64,000 nucleotides of DNA. It comes from Shewanella holmiensis (lineage in GTDB: Bacteria > Pseudomonadota > Gammaproteobacteria > Enterobacterales > Shewanellaceae). The stretch lies in assembly GCF_025370255.1 (NCBI RefSeq), contig NZ_JAMTCD010000007.1, positions 62,001-126,000 of the forward strand, written 5' to 3'. The position numbers were made by a program, and so were the translations under genes. The notes beneath the pieces were generated by a model, which saw nothing but the letters and a program-made list of their open reading frames with translations, was not told the origin of the DNA and made no database searches. Numbering within the stretch: the first letter of the stretch is position 1; every line of letters begins with the position of its first letter. Below, one piece after another: positions 20,021-28,008 of the stretch.

Positions 20021-21191
20021 GATTAATCTCCTGAGCGTTAGCCTCTGCATCAACCACTTTTGACATAGGAAAACTTAACCTCACCTGGCAACCCATTTGT
20101 GGCTTACAGGATAATTGAATTTTACCGCCATGATTGCGTACAACAGACTGCACAACAGCCAACCCTAAACCTGTACCCTGCGCTTTTGTGGTAAAAAACG
20201 GCTCTAGTACCTGTTGCTGGGTTTTAGGGTCAAGGCCTTTACCATTATCGATAACATCTAAAATAACCTGTTCATCATCTTCAAATGCACAAATTTTTAT
20301 TTTTGTCGCACCAGCTTCGAGGCTGTTCATCACTAAATTATTTACCGCTGAACTCAGTGCATCACCATTTGCTATTAGGCTTGCGTCGGTTAAACACTCT
20401 TGAAAAATTTCACACGATTTTCGCTGAGCAATCACTTCACAATTAGCCATTACCACATCGATGATTTGCGCGATTGCAACATTATCAGCTTTCGCATCTT
20501 GACGACCTTTGGCCATCAGCAGCATATCGTTGACCTGACGTTCAAGCTCATTAAGACGATCAACCAATTTTGTTTGAAAACGCGTTTTCGAAGGTTCTGC
20601 AAGTTTAGGGTTACCTAAATTTGAAGCATAAAGTAATGCCGCTGATAACGGTGTGCGAATTTGATGTGCCAGTGTTGCCACCATTTTACCCAGCGCAGAT
20701 AAACGCTGTAGATGCGATAAATTTTTCTGGAGTAAGCGGGTTTCTGTTAAATCGGTTAGCACAATTAACTGACCAGGTTCAGGAGTCAATGGCGAGATGG
20801 CTAACTTAACTCTGCGGCCATTTTTTAATGACACTTCATGCCCATCATCGTCCTGAGGAGAAAATGCCCGGTTTATGATTTCAAACCAGCGTAGCCCTTG
20901 TAAAGGTCGACCAAGTAATTCTGCCGCCATTGGATTAGCTAACGTCACGACACCATCGCCATTAATAATCACCACCCCAGAAGGGAGCGCTTGAAGAATA
21001 TGCGCCATTTGATTTGACATATTCGCGGCCTCTTGCACTTTGGCAAACTGACCGTAAGTCAATTTACTGTCATGTGGAAACTCAGGAGCGCTATTGACTC
21101 GCATTGAGGACACAGCAGAAGATTCCAGCGAAAACATGTTTTGCTGAAAATCTGTTTGATTTTGCTGAGTTATGGCGTGTGCGTTTAGCAT
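20013..21191 (-). CDS. flrB: Flagellar sensor histidine kinase FlrB
   Basis: Cytosolic kinase that phosphorylates FlrC. A PAS-like domain lies at ~60-165 (ALPSGVVIINGDGVVTLANPMAAELLG), the phospho-acceptor histidine in ATLAHQIRTPLSAALLYAS, and the ATPase domain ends with DNGKGLD and GTGLGLAVVQSVVRNHGG. No membrane segments are seen, which fits a soluble kinase. It has 392 residues. It forms a two-gene unit with flrC behind its own sigma-54 promoter. Confidence 0.95.
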   Translation of the reverse strand: MLNAHAITQQNQTDFQQNMFSLESSAVSSMRVNSAPEFPHDSKLTYGQFAKVQEAANMSNQMAHILQALPSGVVIINGDGVVTLANPMAAELLGRPLQGLRWFEIINRAFSPQDDDGHEVSLKNGRRVKLAISPLTPEPGQLIVLTDLTETRLLQKNLSHLQRLSALGKMVATLAHQIRTPLSAALLYASNLGNPKLAEPSKTRFQTKLVDRLNELERQVNDMLLMAKGRQDAKADNVAIAQIIDVVMANCEVIAQRKSCEIFQECLTDASLIANGDALSSAVNNLVMNSLEAGATKIKICAFEDDEQVILDVIDNGKGLDPKTQQQVLEPFFTTKAQGTGLGLAVVQSVVRNHGGKIQLSCKPQMGCQVRLSFPMSKVVDAEANAQEINHV

Positions 21192-21229
21192 AACGACTCC
21201 GTCAAAAGAATTACATTTAACGGGTTACT

Positions 21230-21245
21230 GCATTAAGTGTGCCAA
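21230..21245 (-). promoter_or_regulatory. Sigma-54 promoter of flrB-flrC
   Basis: The minus strand reads TTGGCACACTTAATGC. The -24 TGGCAC is perfect, the -12 is ATGC, and the GG-GC spacing is 12. It lies 38 bases upstream of flrB. Its -24 element directly follows the T-tract of the flrA terminator. Confidence 0.82.
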
Positions 21246-21276
21246 AAAAATAAAGCATATCGAGTCGATATGCTTT
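21244..21276 (-). terminator. Intrinsic terminator of flrA
   Basis: Perfect 12-base arms AAAGCATATCGA (21252-21263) and TCGATATGCTTT (21265-21276) are followed on the minus strand by TATTTTTTT. It lies 44 bases after the flrA stop and its T-tract runs into the flrB sigma-54 promoter. Confidence 0.85.
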
Positions 21277-21319
21277 AGAAAGTATTATAGGCTAGTTTGA
21301 AATAGGCGCTGTTAAATTT

Positions 21320-22750
21320 TTATTCTTTACTCATGCCATATTTACGCATTTTTTCAACCAAGGTAGTACGACGAATGCCCAGCATTTCAGCGGCTCTTGC
21401 TACTACATTGTCTTGCAATTCTAACGCTTGCCTGATCATATCAATTTCTAACTCAGCCAATAAATCTTTAAGATTTACCCCCTCAGGAGGAATCTCTGTC
21501 GGAAAGCGAGTTTCGGGAATATCAATCGGCTCATCATCATTAAAAATTGATGCCAAAGCATCCCTTTCTAATTGTTCTTCACTAATTTCGACACAATATT
21601 CAGGCACATCTATATGGCGATACTTTTGCGGTAAATCATTTACATCAACTAATCCGCCTGGATACAAAATAGTAAGACGCTCAACTAAATTCGATAATTC
21701 ACGCACATTACCAGACCAAGCGTGTTCTTTAAGCGATTCGATTGCACGCTGCGTAAACCTTACTTTACCTCGGCCTTCGTTAAATACTCTACTGACCAAC
21801 TCTTGTAACAGTAGAGGTACGTCGTCACGACGCTCACATAATGCCGGCATTTCGATAGGAAAAACATTCAAACGATAGTACAAATCTTCACGAAACTCAT
21901 TTTCAGAAATCATGGTTTCTAAATCACGATGGGTAGCGGCAACAACACGCACATCGGTTTGAATGGTTTTACTACCACCCACACGCTCAAATACGCGTTC
22001 CTGAAGCACACGCAGCAATTTAACTTGCATTTGCAATGGCATATCACCTATTTCATCCAGAAATAGCGTACCGCCTTCGGCTAATTCAAAGCGACCTTTA
22101 CGGGAAGATATCGCCCCAGTGAAAGAGCCTTTTTCGTGACCAAACAGCTCACTTTCAAGTAACTCTGGCGGAATAGCGCCACAGTTAACAGGTATAAATG
22201 GGCCATCACGGCGCTCAGAAATATAATGAATATTGCGCGCAACCACTTCTTTACCCGTACCAGATTGCCCAAGTACCAGCACTGTCGCATCAGAACTTGC
22301 TACTTGGCTGATCAAATGGCGAACATTCGCTATTCCTTGGCTTCGGCCAACAAGACTTCTAAATAACTTAGTTTGATTACCACTGGTAGGAACTTGCTCT
22401 TTCTTGGCTAGGCCAAAAACCTGGCAAAAATGTAATAGCTCAGTAAGTTGGGGATAATTGAAAGGTTCTTCGATAACACCCAAAATGTTTGATGTCTCGA
22501 CCTGAGCATTACCTAACAGCAGCAAAGGTTGCCATGGTGCGATAGTTGCGATGTTTTTGATGCTTTCGGTCACCATACCATCAGATACAAGCACAATGGC
22601 ACGGTATCGAGACTCTTCAATTAATGGTATTAAGGCGTCAACAGAAACAATGTCACATTGTTCACCTAAGAATTCAAAAATGCAGCACAGGCGTGTTACA
22701 CGCTCAGAAACGGTACCGACAATTAAGATTCGTTGTTCAATTTGCATCAT
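21320..22750 (-). CDS. flrA: Flagellar master regulator FlrA (FleQ family)
   Basis: Sigma-54-dependent activator at the top of the polar flagellar hierarchy. The N-terminal FleQ domain ([23 protein letters not shown]) resembles a receiver but is atypical. The AAA+ domain has [31 protein letters not shown] and [11 protein letters not shown]; the usual GAFTGA loop reads GSFTGA here. The C-terminal Fis-type helix-turn-helix is [24 protein letters not shown]. It has 476 residues. It sits alone between a terminator and a 481-base upstream gap. Confidence 0.95.
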   Translation of the reverse strand: MMQIEQRILIVGTVSERVTRLCCIFEFLGEQCDIVSVDALIPLIEESRYRAIVLVSDGMVTESIKNIATIAPWQPLLLLGNAQVETSNILGVIEEPFNYPQLTELLHFCQVFGLAKKEQVPTSGNQTKLFRSLVGRSQGIANVRHLISQVASSDATVLVLGQSGTGKEVVARNIHYISERRDGPFIPVNCGAIPPELLESELFGHEKGSFTGAISSRKGRFELAEGGTLFLDEIGDMPLQMQVKLLRVLQERVFERVGGSKTIQTDVRVVAATHRDLETMISENEFREDLYYRLNVFPIEMPALCERRDDVPLLLQELVSRVFNEGRGKVRFTQRAIESLKEHAWSGNVRELSNLVERLTILYPGGLVDVNDLPQKYRHIDVPEYCVEISEEQLERDALASIFNDDEPIDIPETRFPTEIPPEGVNLKDLLAELEIDMIRQALELQDNVVARAAEMLGIRRTTLVEKMRKYGMSKE

Positions 22751-22828
22751 TTAGGGGCCAAAAGCTTGTTTATAGGTACATATTCCGCTGGAGTTATTAA
22801 GATTCTAAGGATTAATCAAAGAATTAAA

Positions 22829-22846
22829 TCATCACATTTGTGATGA
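22829..22846. promoter_or_regulatory. Palindrome upstream of flrA, possible operator
   Basis: TCATCACA (22829-22836) and TGTGATGA (22839-22846) form a perfect 8-base inverted repeat separated by two bases, about 80 bases upstream of flrA. The half-sites are those of a CRP-like box but in the outward order, so it is not a standard CRP site. The binding protein is unknown. Confidence 0.45.
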
Positions 22847-23176
22847 CTCGTTATATAAAGTCAGCCAAATAAATCACTTTATCAATTTCACGATTACAAC
22901 TTATCAGTATAAAGATATTTGCGAAGAGTAATATTGTATTAACCAACTTCAAGAAGCAAGTAGAACCATGGTCAAATTAATACTCGCGCTAATTTTAGAG
23001 TATAATCGCTTATTTTGCATGCAACTATCACATTTTTATCTAAAATTTCTCACCAGCATCATAATCTCAGATTTTTATAACGTTAGCTAGTTTCATGCTC
23101 CGTATGAGTGCATTTTGCTATTACAAACAAGAAACAGATAGAAGCGACTTGAAAATACACATTAATATAAAAGCAG

Positions 23177-23210
23177 AAAGCGCTAATTAGTGTTGACTAA
23201 TTAGCGCTTT
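23177..23210 (-). terminator. Terminator after fliS
   Basis: Arms of 15 bases, AAAGCGCTAATTAGT (23177-23191) and ACTAATTAGCGCTTT (23196-23210), with a 4-base loop, lie 21 bases after the fliS stop. The following minus-strand sequence CTGCTTTTAT is a weak T-tract. It closes the flaG/fliD/fliS run. Confidence 0.75.
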
Positions 23211-23231
23211 AACATCAAAAACTTAAAGCGG

Positions 23232-23636
23232 CTAGCTTGCTTCTGAGGTCATGTGATGCTTATCTTGTGGAATGGCATCCCACCCTTCTTTAATCGTTTT
23301 CAAAATAGCTGTGACATCATCAACAGCTTGAACATCGTTATTGATATTAGCTTCGGATAGTCTTACCAACATAAAGTCATATAAACGACTTAAGTTGACT
23401 GAAATTTCACCACCTTCATCCATATTTAAACTGTTATTTAAACCATTAATCAAACCAATTGACTTTCCAATTAAAATGCCTTTTTTCTCAAGGTCACTAT
23501 GCTCAATAGCATAACGACATTGAGCCAAGCGCTCAAGCGTGCCTGCAAACATCATCTGAATAATTTTATGCGGAGAAGCCACTGCTATTTCACTCTCAAG
23601 TGAAACTTTTCTGTAAGACTTTAAAGATCCTCTCAT
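23232..23636 (-). CDS. fliS: Flagellin export chaperone FliS
   Basis: Cytosolic chaperone that caps flagellin before export. The N-terminus RGSLKSYRKVSLESEIAVASPHKIIQMMFAGTLERLAQCRYAI is the typical four-helix FliS pattern. It has 134 residues. It follows the FliT-like gene by 6 bases and is the last gene of the unit, ending in a strong hairpin. Confidence 0.94.
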   Translation of the reverse strand: MRGSLKSYRKVSLESEIAVASPHKIIQMMFAGTLERLAQCRYAIEHSDLEKKGILIGKSIGLINGLNNSLNMDEGGEISVNLSRLYDFMLVRLSEANINNDVQAVDDVTAILKTIKEGWDAIPQDKHHMTSEAS

Positions 23637-23642
23637 AATTAC

Positions 23643-23969
23643 CTACCTGTTTGAATCTACATACTCATACATATTAATTTTTTTCTTAGTAGAGCGCCTA
23701 AGACTTAACAACTCTTTACGATTATTCATAATTTTTGCAGATATCAAACTAAATCGATTGGTTAATTCAATTTGCTCACTGATTTCATCACGTAAATTAG
23801 TATCAAATGGCAAGCTAGCCAAACGATCAACGTAAACTTGACGCTCTATGACTGCTAATTGCAATAAATGAACCAACTCATCCGTATTTTCATTTTCAGC
23901 AGGTATTTTCTCTAAATTTGACAATAATTCAGTTATTCTATCGTTAATCAACTTCAGTTCATCGAACAA
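23643..23969 (-). CDS. Small FliT-like flagellar chaperone (FlaI type)
   Basis: An entirely helical protein of 108 residues (MFDELKLINDRITELLSNLEKI) ending in a basic segment (RRSTKKKINMYEYVDSNR). Its position between fliD and fliS matches the FliT / Vibrio FlaI gene. FliT binds the cap protein FliD and in enterics also regulates FlhDC, which is absent here. The call rests mainly on position, size and helical pattern, because the family is poorly conserved. Confidence 0.7.
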   Translation of the reverse strand: MFDELKLINDRITELLSNLEKIPAENENTDELVHLLQLAVIERQVYVDRLASLPFDTNLRDEISEQIELTNRFSLISAKIMNNRKELLSLRRSTKKKINMYEYVDSNR

Positions 23970-24036
23970 AATAACATCCTCTATTCAGCGTAAAATGAAT
24001 TCTAAACTCAAAAATCTTCAAGAACTAATCTAACGA

Positions 24037-25404
24037 TTAGTTCTTAGATACGGCCCCAGGTAAGGAGTTAAGGCGGTCAACGAGACCGGCACTTTGTTGA
24101 TTTAATTGAGCGACCACAAGATCCATTGCATTAAACTGCTTTAATAACCTTGATTCTAATTGCGCCATTTTAAGGCTAAATGACTCACGCTGAAGCGTCA
24201 GCCTTTTGGTTTCTTCAGTATAAGAGTTTTTCCGATTATCAATCACACCGCCAGTTTTAACATAGTTATTGGCCAGTTCATCGAACCTATTCGCCAAACC
24301 AGTACTGGGTGTTGAAAACAAACCTTCAATTGATGACATATTATTGGCAATACTTTCATCAAGTTTAGCTTCATCAATATTCAATTTACCGTAGCGGTCA
24401 GTCGATAAACCTATATCGTAAAGCGCCACATTACTGCCATCAACCGAGACCCTTTCACTGACCATGTTTCTTAATTGCGACTCAAGAGAACGTATCATCG
24501 AGTCCCCTTGTAACGCAGCAGCCGTTTTCTTATCTGCATCATAAGAGGATAATTTTTCAATGGACGTCAGTAGTGAATTATAGGTTTCAACAAAGCTTTT
24601 TAAATTTTCTTTTACCGCTTCATTGTCTTGTTCAACCGTAAGAGTCGAAGTTGAATTTAAATCCGCTTTTGTAAGGTCTAATGTGATTCCGGCAATCGCA
24701 TCTGTGACAGAATTACTTTGAGACGTTAGTTTTTGGCCATCAACTTCGATAATTGAGTTTTTTGCATCAACTAAGGTATTTAAATTGGTACCATTGAACA
24801 TATCATTCAAACCAGTACCTGCTATGTCGTTTGCAACAACAGAAATTTGATTATCTAAACCTGTTTTAGCTGAACTAAACACAATTTGACTACCAGCATC
24901 GCTTTTAACCACGGTAGCAACAACACCAGAGTTATCTGATGCACTATTAACTTTTGCAGCTATAGCATATAAATCATCTGCGGGATCTACTCCAACAGAG
25001 AAGTTTTCACCGTTGATCGAAAAATCTAAACTTCCCTCCCCTACAGCGGCTTTAGGATCAGTAACATGTGCCCCTCCCACCTTGTGAGCTTGGGCAAGCT
25101 GCTCGACCTTAATTGAGTAAGAGCCTGACTGAGCAAGACTTGATGCTTTGGCTGTAAAGTATGGGCTATCACCCGTTGAAACCTTACGTTGGCTAAGTAA
25201 CTCGCCTGACTGCAACTTTTTTGCAGCATCTTGGAAATTTGACAGCGCACTTTTTAAGGTTCCGATAGCGGAAACTTTTGCGTTAATTCTATCTTCGGTT
25301 CTGTTGAATATCGCTTCTTTTGGGAGTTTCTCAGCATCAACAAGTACCTTAACAATAGTCGAAATATCTAAGCCTGAGCCTATTCCTGTCGCTGTTAATG
25401 CCAT
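24037..25404 (-). CDS. fliD: Flagellar filament cap protein FliD
   Basis: Secreted cap (HAP2) that promotes flagellin polymerisation. The N-terminus ALTATGIGSGLDISTIVKVLVDAEKLPKEA is the FliD_N signature. The FliD C-terminal domain follows from ~residue 230 (LTVEQDNEAVKENLKSFVETYNSLL) with a coiled C-terminus ending in AQLNQQSAGLVDRLNSL. It has 455 residues. It lies between flaG (52-base gap) and the FliT-like gene (67-base gap). Confidence 0.96.
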   Translation of the reverse strand: MALTATGIGSGLDISTIVKVLVDAEKLPKEAIFNRTEDRINAKVSAIGTLKSALSNFQDAAKKLQSGELLSQRKVSTGDSPYFTAKASSLAQSGSYSIKVEQLAQAHKVGGAHVTDPKAAVGEGSLDFSINGENFSVGVDPADDLYAIAAKVNSASDNSGVVATVVKSDAGSQIVFSSAKTGLDNQISVVANDIAGTGLNDMFNGTNLNTLVDAKNSIIEVDGQKLTSQSNSVTDAIAGITLDLTKADLNSTSTLTVEQDNEAVKENLKSFVETYNSLLTSIEKLSSYDADKKTAAALQGDSMIRSLESQLRNMVSERVSVDGSNVALYDIGLSTDRYGKLNIDEAKLDESIANNMSSIEGLFSTPSTGLANRFDELANNYVKTGGVIDNRKNSYTEETKRLTLQRESFSLKMAQLESRLLKQFNAMDLVVAQLNQQSAGLVDRLNSLPGAVSKN

Positions 25405-25456
25405 ACAACCTCCAAAGCTTAATTCAACAAAATTACATATTTAATAAGCGTAAACT

Positions 25457-25861
25457 TTACACTTCAATTTTCATTAAAATTCCAGAGACTTCGCTTAACT
25501 TCTCCGCAAGTTGAAGAGCTTCCTCACTTGGAATTTGACGAATAATATCACCAGAGTCAATATCTTGCACTTTAATCACTTGTTTTCCTGACTCTTCATC
25601 AACAGAAAACTTCAATCCTTTTTGCATCATAGCAACCATATCCGTTAACTCTTTAGCGACAATATCTAAAGATTCATTTTTATTTTGGTTTGCAGTTGCA
25701 GTTTCATCTGACAATTTTACCGCTTGAATTGGTGAAACTCGGTCTAATTCTACTTGGCTAGTATTTATCGCTTTAGTATTTAAAGGAACACTATTTAAAT
25801 CAGATTTTGTCGTTTCAGCTCTGGCAATAAAACTTGCACTATTGCTTGTTTGAATTTCCAT
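25457..25861 (-). CDS. flaG: Flagellar protein FlaG
   Basis: Small protein that influences filament length in polar flagellates. The FlaG domain occupies the C-terminal half: LKFSVDEESGKQVIKVQDIDSGDIIRQIPSEEALQLAEKLSE. I chose the ATG at 25861 (MEIQTSNSASF), giving 134 residues; the frame upstream adds 13 residues without support. It lies after the terminator of the second flagellin gene and before fliD. Confidence 0.92.
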   Translation of the reverse strand: MEIQTSNSASFIARAETTKSDLNSVPLNTKAINTSQVELDRVSPIQAVKLSDETATANQNKNESLDIVAKELTDMVAMMQKGLKFSVDEESGKQVIKVQDIDSGDIIRQIPSEEALQLAEKLSEVSGILMKIEV

Positions 25862-25931
25862 GATCCACCTCAACTTACATCGTTCTTGCAGCCAGTCCAT
25901 TGTTTAAACAGATATATCTATGAGACAACAA

Positions 25932-25957
25932 AGGGAGAAACGCAAGCGAATCTCCCT
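25932..25957 (-). terminator. Terminator after second flagellin gene
   Basis: AGGGAGA (25932-25938) pairs with TCTCCCT (25951-25957), with an inner CGC/GCG pair extending the stem. The minus strand continues TTGTTGTC, a modest T-rich tail. It lies 26 bases after the flagellin stop. Confidence 0.7.
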
Positions 25958-25983
25958 ATTAATACTGACAGACTTATCTTATA

Positions 25984-26802
25984 TTATAGTAAAGATAACG
26001 CGACTTGCGGTAACTGATTAGCCTGAGCTAACATCGCAGAACCCGTTTGCTGAAGTACCTGGTTCTTTGTCATCGCTGATGTTTCTTTGGCGAAATCGAC
26101 ATCTACAATACGAGATTTAGCATCTGCAACGTTTGCTTGAGTATTGGCACTGTTGCTGATGTTATGGCTTAGACGGTTTTGAATCGCACCTAAGTCCGCA
26201 CGTTGAGTGTCGATATTCTTAATCGCAGCGTCGATTTTACCTAGCGCAGCGTTACGGCCAGTTGATGTAGCAACTGAAAGTGAACCAACAGATAATGTAC
26301 CCGCATCAGTTTTCTTCACTTTAATCGTGACATCTTCACCTTCCTGATGTCCAACCTGGAATTTAGAACCCGCAGAGAAAGTACCAGTCATTAGTTTGGT
26401 ATTACCAAACGCTGTAGTTGAGCCGATAGCGGTAATTTCTAATGCTAATTGATCCATCTCAGCTTTTAACGCACCTAAATCGTCAGTACTGTTTGCACCG
26501 TTTTCAGCTTGGATTGCTAAGTCACGCATACGTTGCAGCATGTTAGTTTGTTCTTGCATTGCGCCTTCAGCAATCTGTGCAATTGAAATTGCATCGTTTG
26601 CATTTCGCATACCGACCTCTAAACCACGAACCTGAGAGTTTAATCGGTTAGAAATAGCCAGACCTGCCGCATCGTCTTTTGCGCTGTTAATACGCAAACC
26701 ACTTGACAAACGTTCCATAGAAGTCGCAAGTGCACCAGAAGATGAATTCAAATTTTTCTGTGCTTTTAATGATGTAACATTAGTGTTTACTGTGATAGCC
26801 AT
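25984..26802 (-). CDS. Flagellin, second copy (FlaB-like)
   Basis: Filament subunit. It has the conserved D0/D1 N-terminus ([19 protein letters not shown] ... [26 protein letters not shown]) and C-terminus ([38 protein letters not shown]), with a short central D2 part. At 272 residues it is a compact Shewanella-type flagellin. I chose the ATG at 26802; the frame runs 33 codons upstream but that covers leader and promoter. It has a clear sigma-28 promoter. It matches the position of flaB in Shewanella clusters. Serine and threonine residues in the middle would be the expected sites for nonulosonate attachment. Confidence 0.95.
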   Translation of the reverse strand: MAITVNTNVTSLKAQKNLNSSSGALATSMERLSSGLRINSAKDDAAGLAISNRLNSQVRGLEVGMRNANDAISIAQIAEGAMQEQTNMLQRMRDLAIQAENGANSTDDLGALKAEMDQLALEITAIGSTTAFGNTKLMTGTFSAGSKFQVGHQEGEDVTIKVKKTDAGTLSVGSLSVATSTGRNAALGKIDAAIKNIDTQRADLGAIQNRLSHNISNSANTQANVADAKSRIVDVDFAKETSAMTKNQVLQQTGSAMLAQANQLPQVALSLL

Positions 26803-26823
26803 GATTGCTTCCTCATATTTATT

Positions 26824-26861
26824 CTGACTTGAGATATGCCTGTTTGCTTTGCTCAAGTCAG
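26824..26861 (-). repeat. Stem-loop in flagellin mRNA leader
   Basis: CTGACTTGAG (26824-26833) and CTCAAGTCAG (26852-26861) form a perfect 10-base-pair stem with an 18-base loop in the leader between the sigma-28 start site and the second flagellin gene. It may stabilise the message or control translation. This role is an inference. Confidence 0.6.
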
Positions 26862-26886
26862 ACAGGTCTTGCTCGTTACAATATAT

Positions 26887-26913
26887 GTAACGGCAAGTCA
26901 TTTTTATTCTTTA
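26887..26913 (-). promoter_or_regulatory. Sigma-28 promoter of second flagellin gene
   Basis: On the minus strand TAAA (26913-26910) is separated by exactly 15 bases from GCCGTTAC (26894-26887), closely matching the sigma-28 consensus TAAA-N15-GCCGATAA. Predicted start is near 26880, leaving a leader of about 78 bases. The -10 overlaps a 7-base palindrome, CGTTACA-ATATA-TGTAACG (26874-26892). Confidence 0.85.
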
Positions 26914-27035
26914 GTCTTTTTTTGACTTTTTTTTGTTCAAAGTCGATTGAATAAAAAAATTTCTGGGAAAACAATATTTAACAGAATAATAAATTTTTAA
27001 AGAATCAGCTGTACAGAAGCTATTTAGAGGCTTTC

Positions 27036-27069
27036 ACAAACAAAATCAGCCTCTATGTAGAGGCTGATT
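27036..27069 (-). terminator. Terminator after first flagellin gene
   Basis: Perfect 12-base arms AATCAGCCTCTA (27044-27055) and TAGAGGCTGATT (27058-27069), followed on the minus strand by TTGTTTG. It lies 18 bases after the stop and separates the transcription of the two flagellin genes. Confidence 0.82.
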
Positions 27070-27086
27070 AATATCTATTTATCAAA

Positions 27087-27908
27087 TTATCCTAATAGAG
27101 ATAATGCAACTTGAGGTAATTGGTTCGCTTGTGCAAGCATTGCTGAACCTGTTTGCTGCAGAACCTGGTTCTTAGTCATAGTTGAGGTTTCTTTTGCAAA
27201 ATCCACATCTACGATACGGCTTTTCGCATCTGCAACGTTAGCTTGGGTATTAGCACTGTTAGCAATGTTATGTGCTAAACGGTTTTGCACCGCACCTAAT
27301 GCTGCGCGTTGGGTGTCAATTTTATTAATTGCACTGTCAATTTTACCTAAAGCAGAATTACGACCCGCTGATGTCAATACAGTTAACGCCCCAACCGAAA
27401 GTGAACTTGCATTGTTGGTGTTCACTTTAACAGTGACATCCTCGCCCTCTTGATGACCGACTTGGAATAATTTACCGCCAGAGAAGCCACCTGTCATTAA
27501 TTTGGTGTTACCAAAAGCCGTACTGTTACCAATCGCAGTGATCTCTGTTGCTAGCTGATCCATCTCAGCTTTTAACGCAATTAAATCGTCAGCGCTGTTT
27601 GCACCATTTTCAGATTGGATGGTCAAGTCGCGCATACGTTGCAACATGTTGGTTTGCTCTTGCATCGCACCTTCTGCGATTTGTGCAATCGAAATGGCAT
27701 CATTCGCATTACGCATACCGACTTCTAAACCACGAACTTGAGAATTCAAGCGGTTAGAAATTGCTAAACCAGCAGCATCATCTTTAGCACTGTTAATACG
27801 TAAACCACTGGATAAACGTTCCATTGACGTATTCAATGCACCGGTTGACATGTTTAAGTTTTTTTGCGCCTTCATCGAAGTTACGTTTGTGTTTACTGTA
27901 ATAGCCAT
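27087..27908 (-). CDS. Flagellin, first copy (FlaA-like)
   Basis: Filament subunit of 273 residues, almost identical to the second copy through the N-terminal D0/D1 ([26 protein letters not shown]) and C-terminal regions. Most differences lie in the central part ([38 protein letters not shown]). It ends with an extra glycine. Shewanella clusters carry the pair as flaA-flaB in this order. Unlike the second copy, no sigma-28 or sigma-54 element is visible in the 100-base gap to flgL. It has its own terminator. Confidence 0.95.
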   Translation of the reverse strand: MAITVNTNVTSMKAQKNLNMSTGALNTSMERLSSGLRINSAKDDAAGLAISNRLNSQVRGLEVGMRNANDAISIAQIAEGAMQEQTNMLQRMRDLTIQSENGANSADDLIALKAEMDQLATEITAIGNSTAFGNTKLMTGGFSGGKLFQVGHQEGEDVTVKVNTNNASSLSVGALTVLTSAGRNSALGKIDSAINKIDTQRAALGAVQNRLAHNIANSANTQANVADAKSRIVDVDFAKETSTMTKNQVLQQTGSAMLAQANQLPQVALSLLG

Positions 27909-28008
27909 AAATATTTCCTCATTCCTAGTTTGCTGCCAAGACTTTGGAGCTTGGCTAAATTTTACAATTTAACGATTTCTATAATGGAGCTTTCTAAATG
28001 ACAACTAC

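Larger units (their letters stand above)
22751..23231. other. Intergenic region upstream of flrA (481 bases)
   Basis: AT-rich and without an open frame I can support. It holds the fliS terminator at 23177-23210 and, closer to flrA, an 18-base inverted repeat TCATCACA-TT-TGTGATGA at 22829-22846. A TATAAT-like hexamer is present on the plus strand near 23002. The flrA promoter must be here, but I see no convincing -35/-10 pair on the minus strand. Confidence 0.6.

Noticed and set aside
21333..21878. Plus-strand open frame of 181 codons opposite flrA
   Set aside because: Antisense to the conserved AAA+ and HTH parts of flrA; no independent coding support.
23000..23010. TATAAT hexamer on the plus strand before flrA
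   Set aside because: It points away from flrA, no clear -35 is seen and there is no gene downstream on that strand.
27909..28008. TTGGCAG-containing stretch before the first flagellin gene considered as a sigma-54 promoter
   Set aside because: No GC occurs 12 bases after the GG, so the -12 element is missing.
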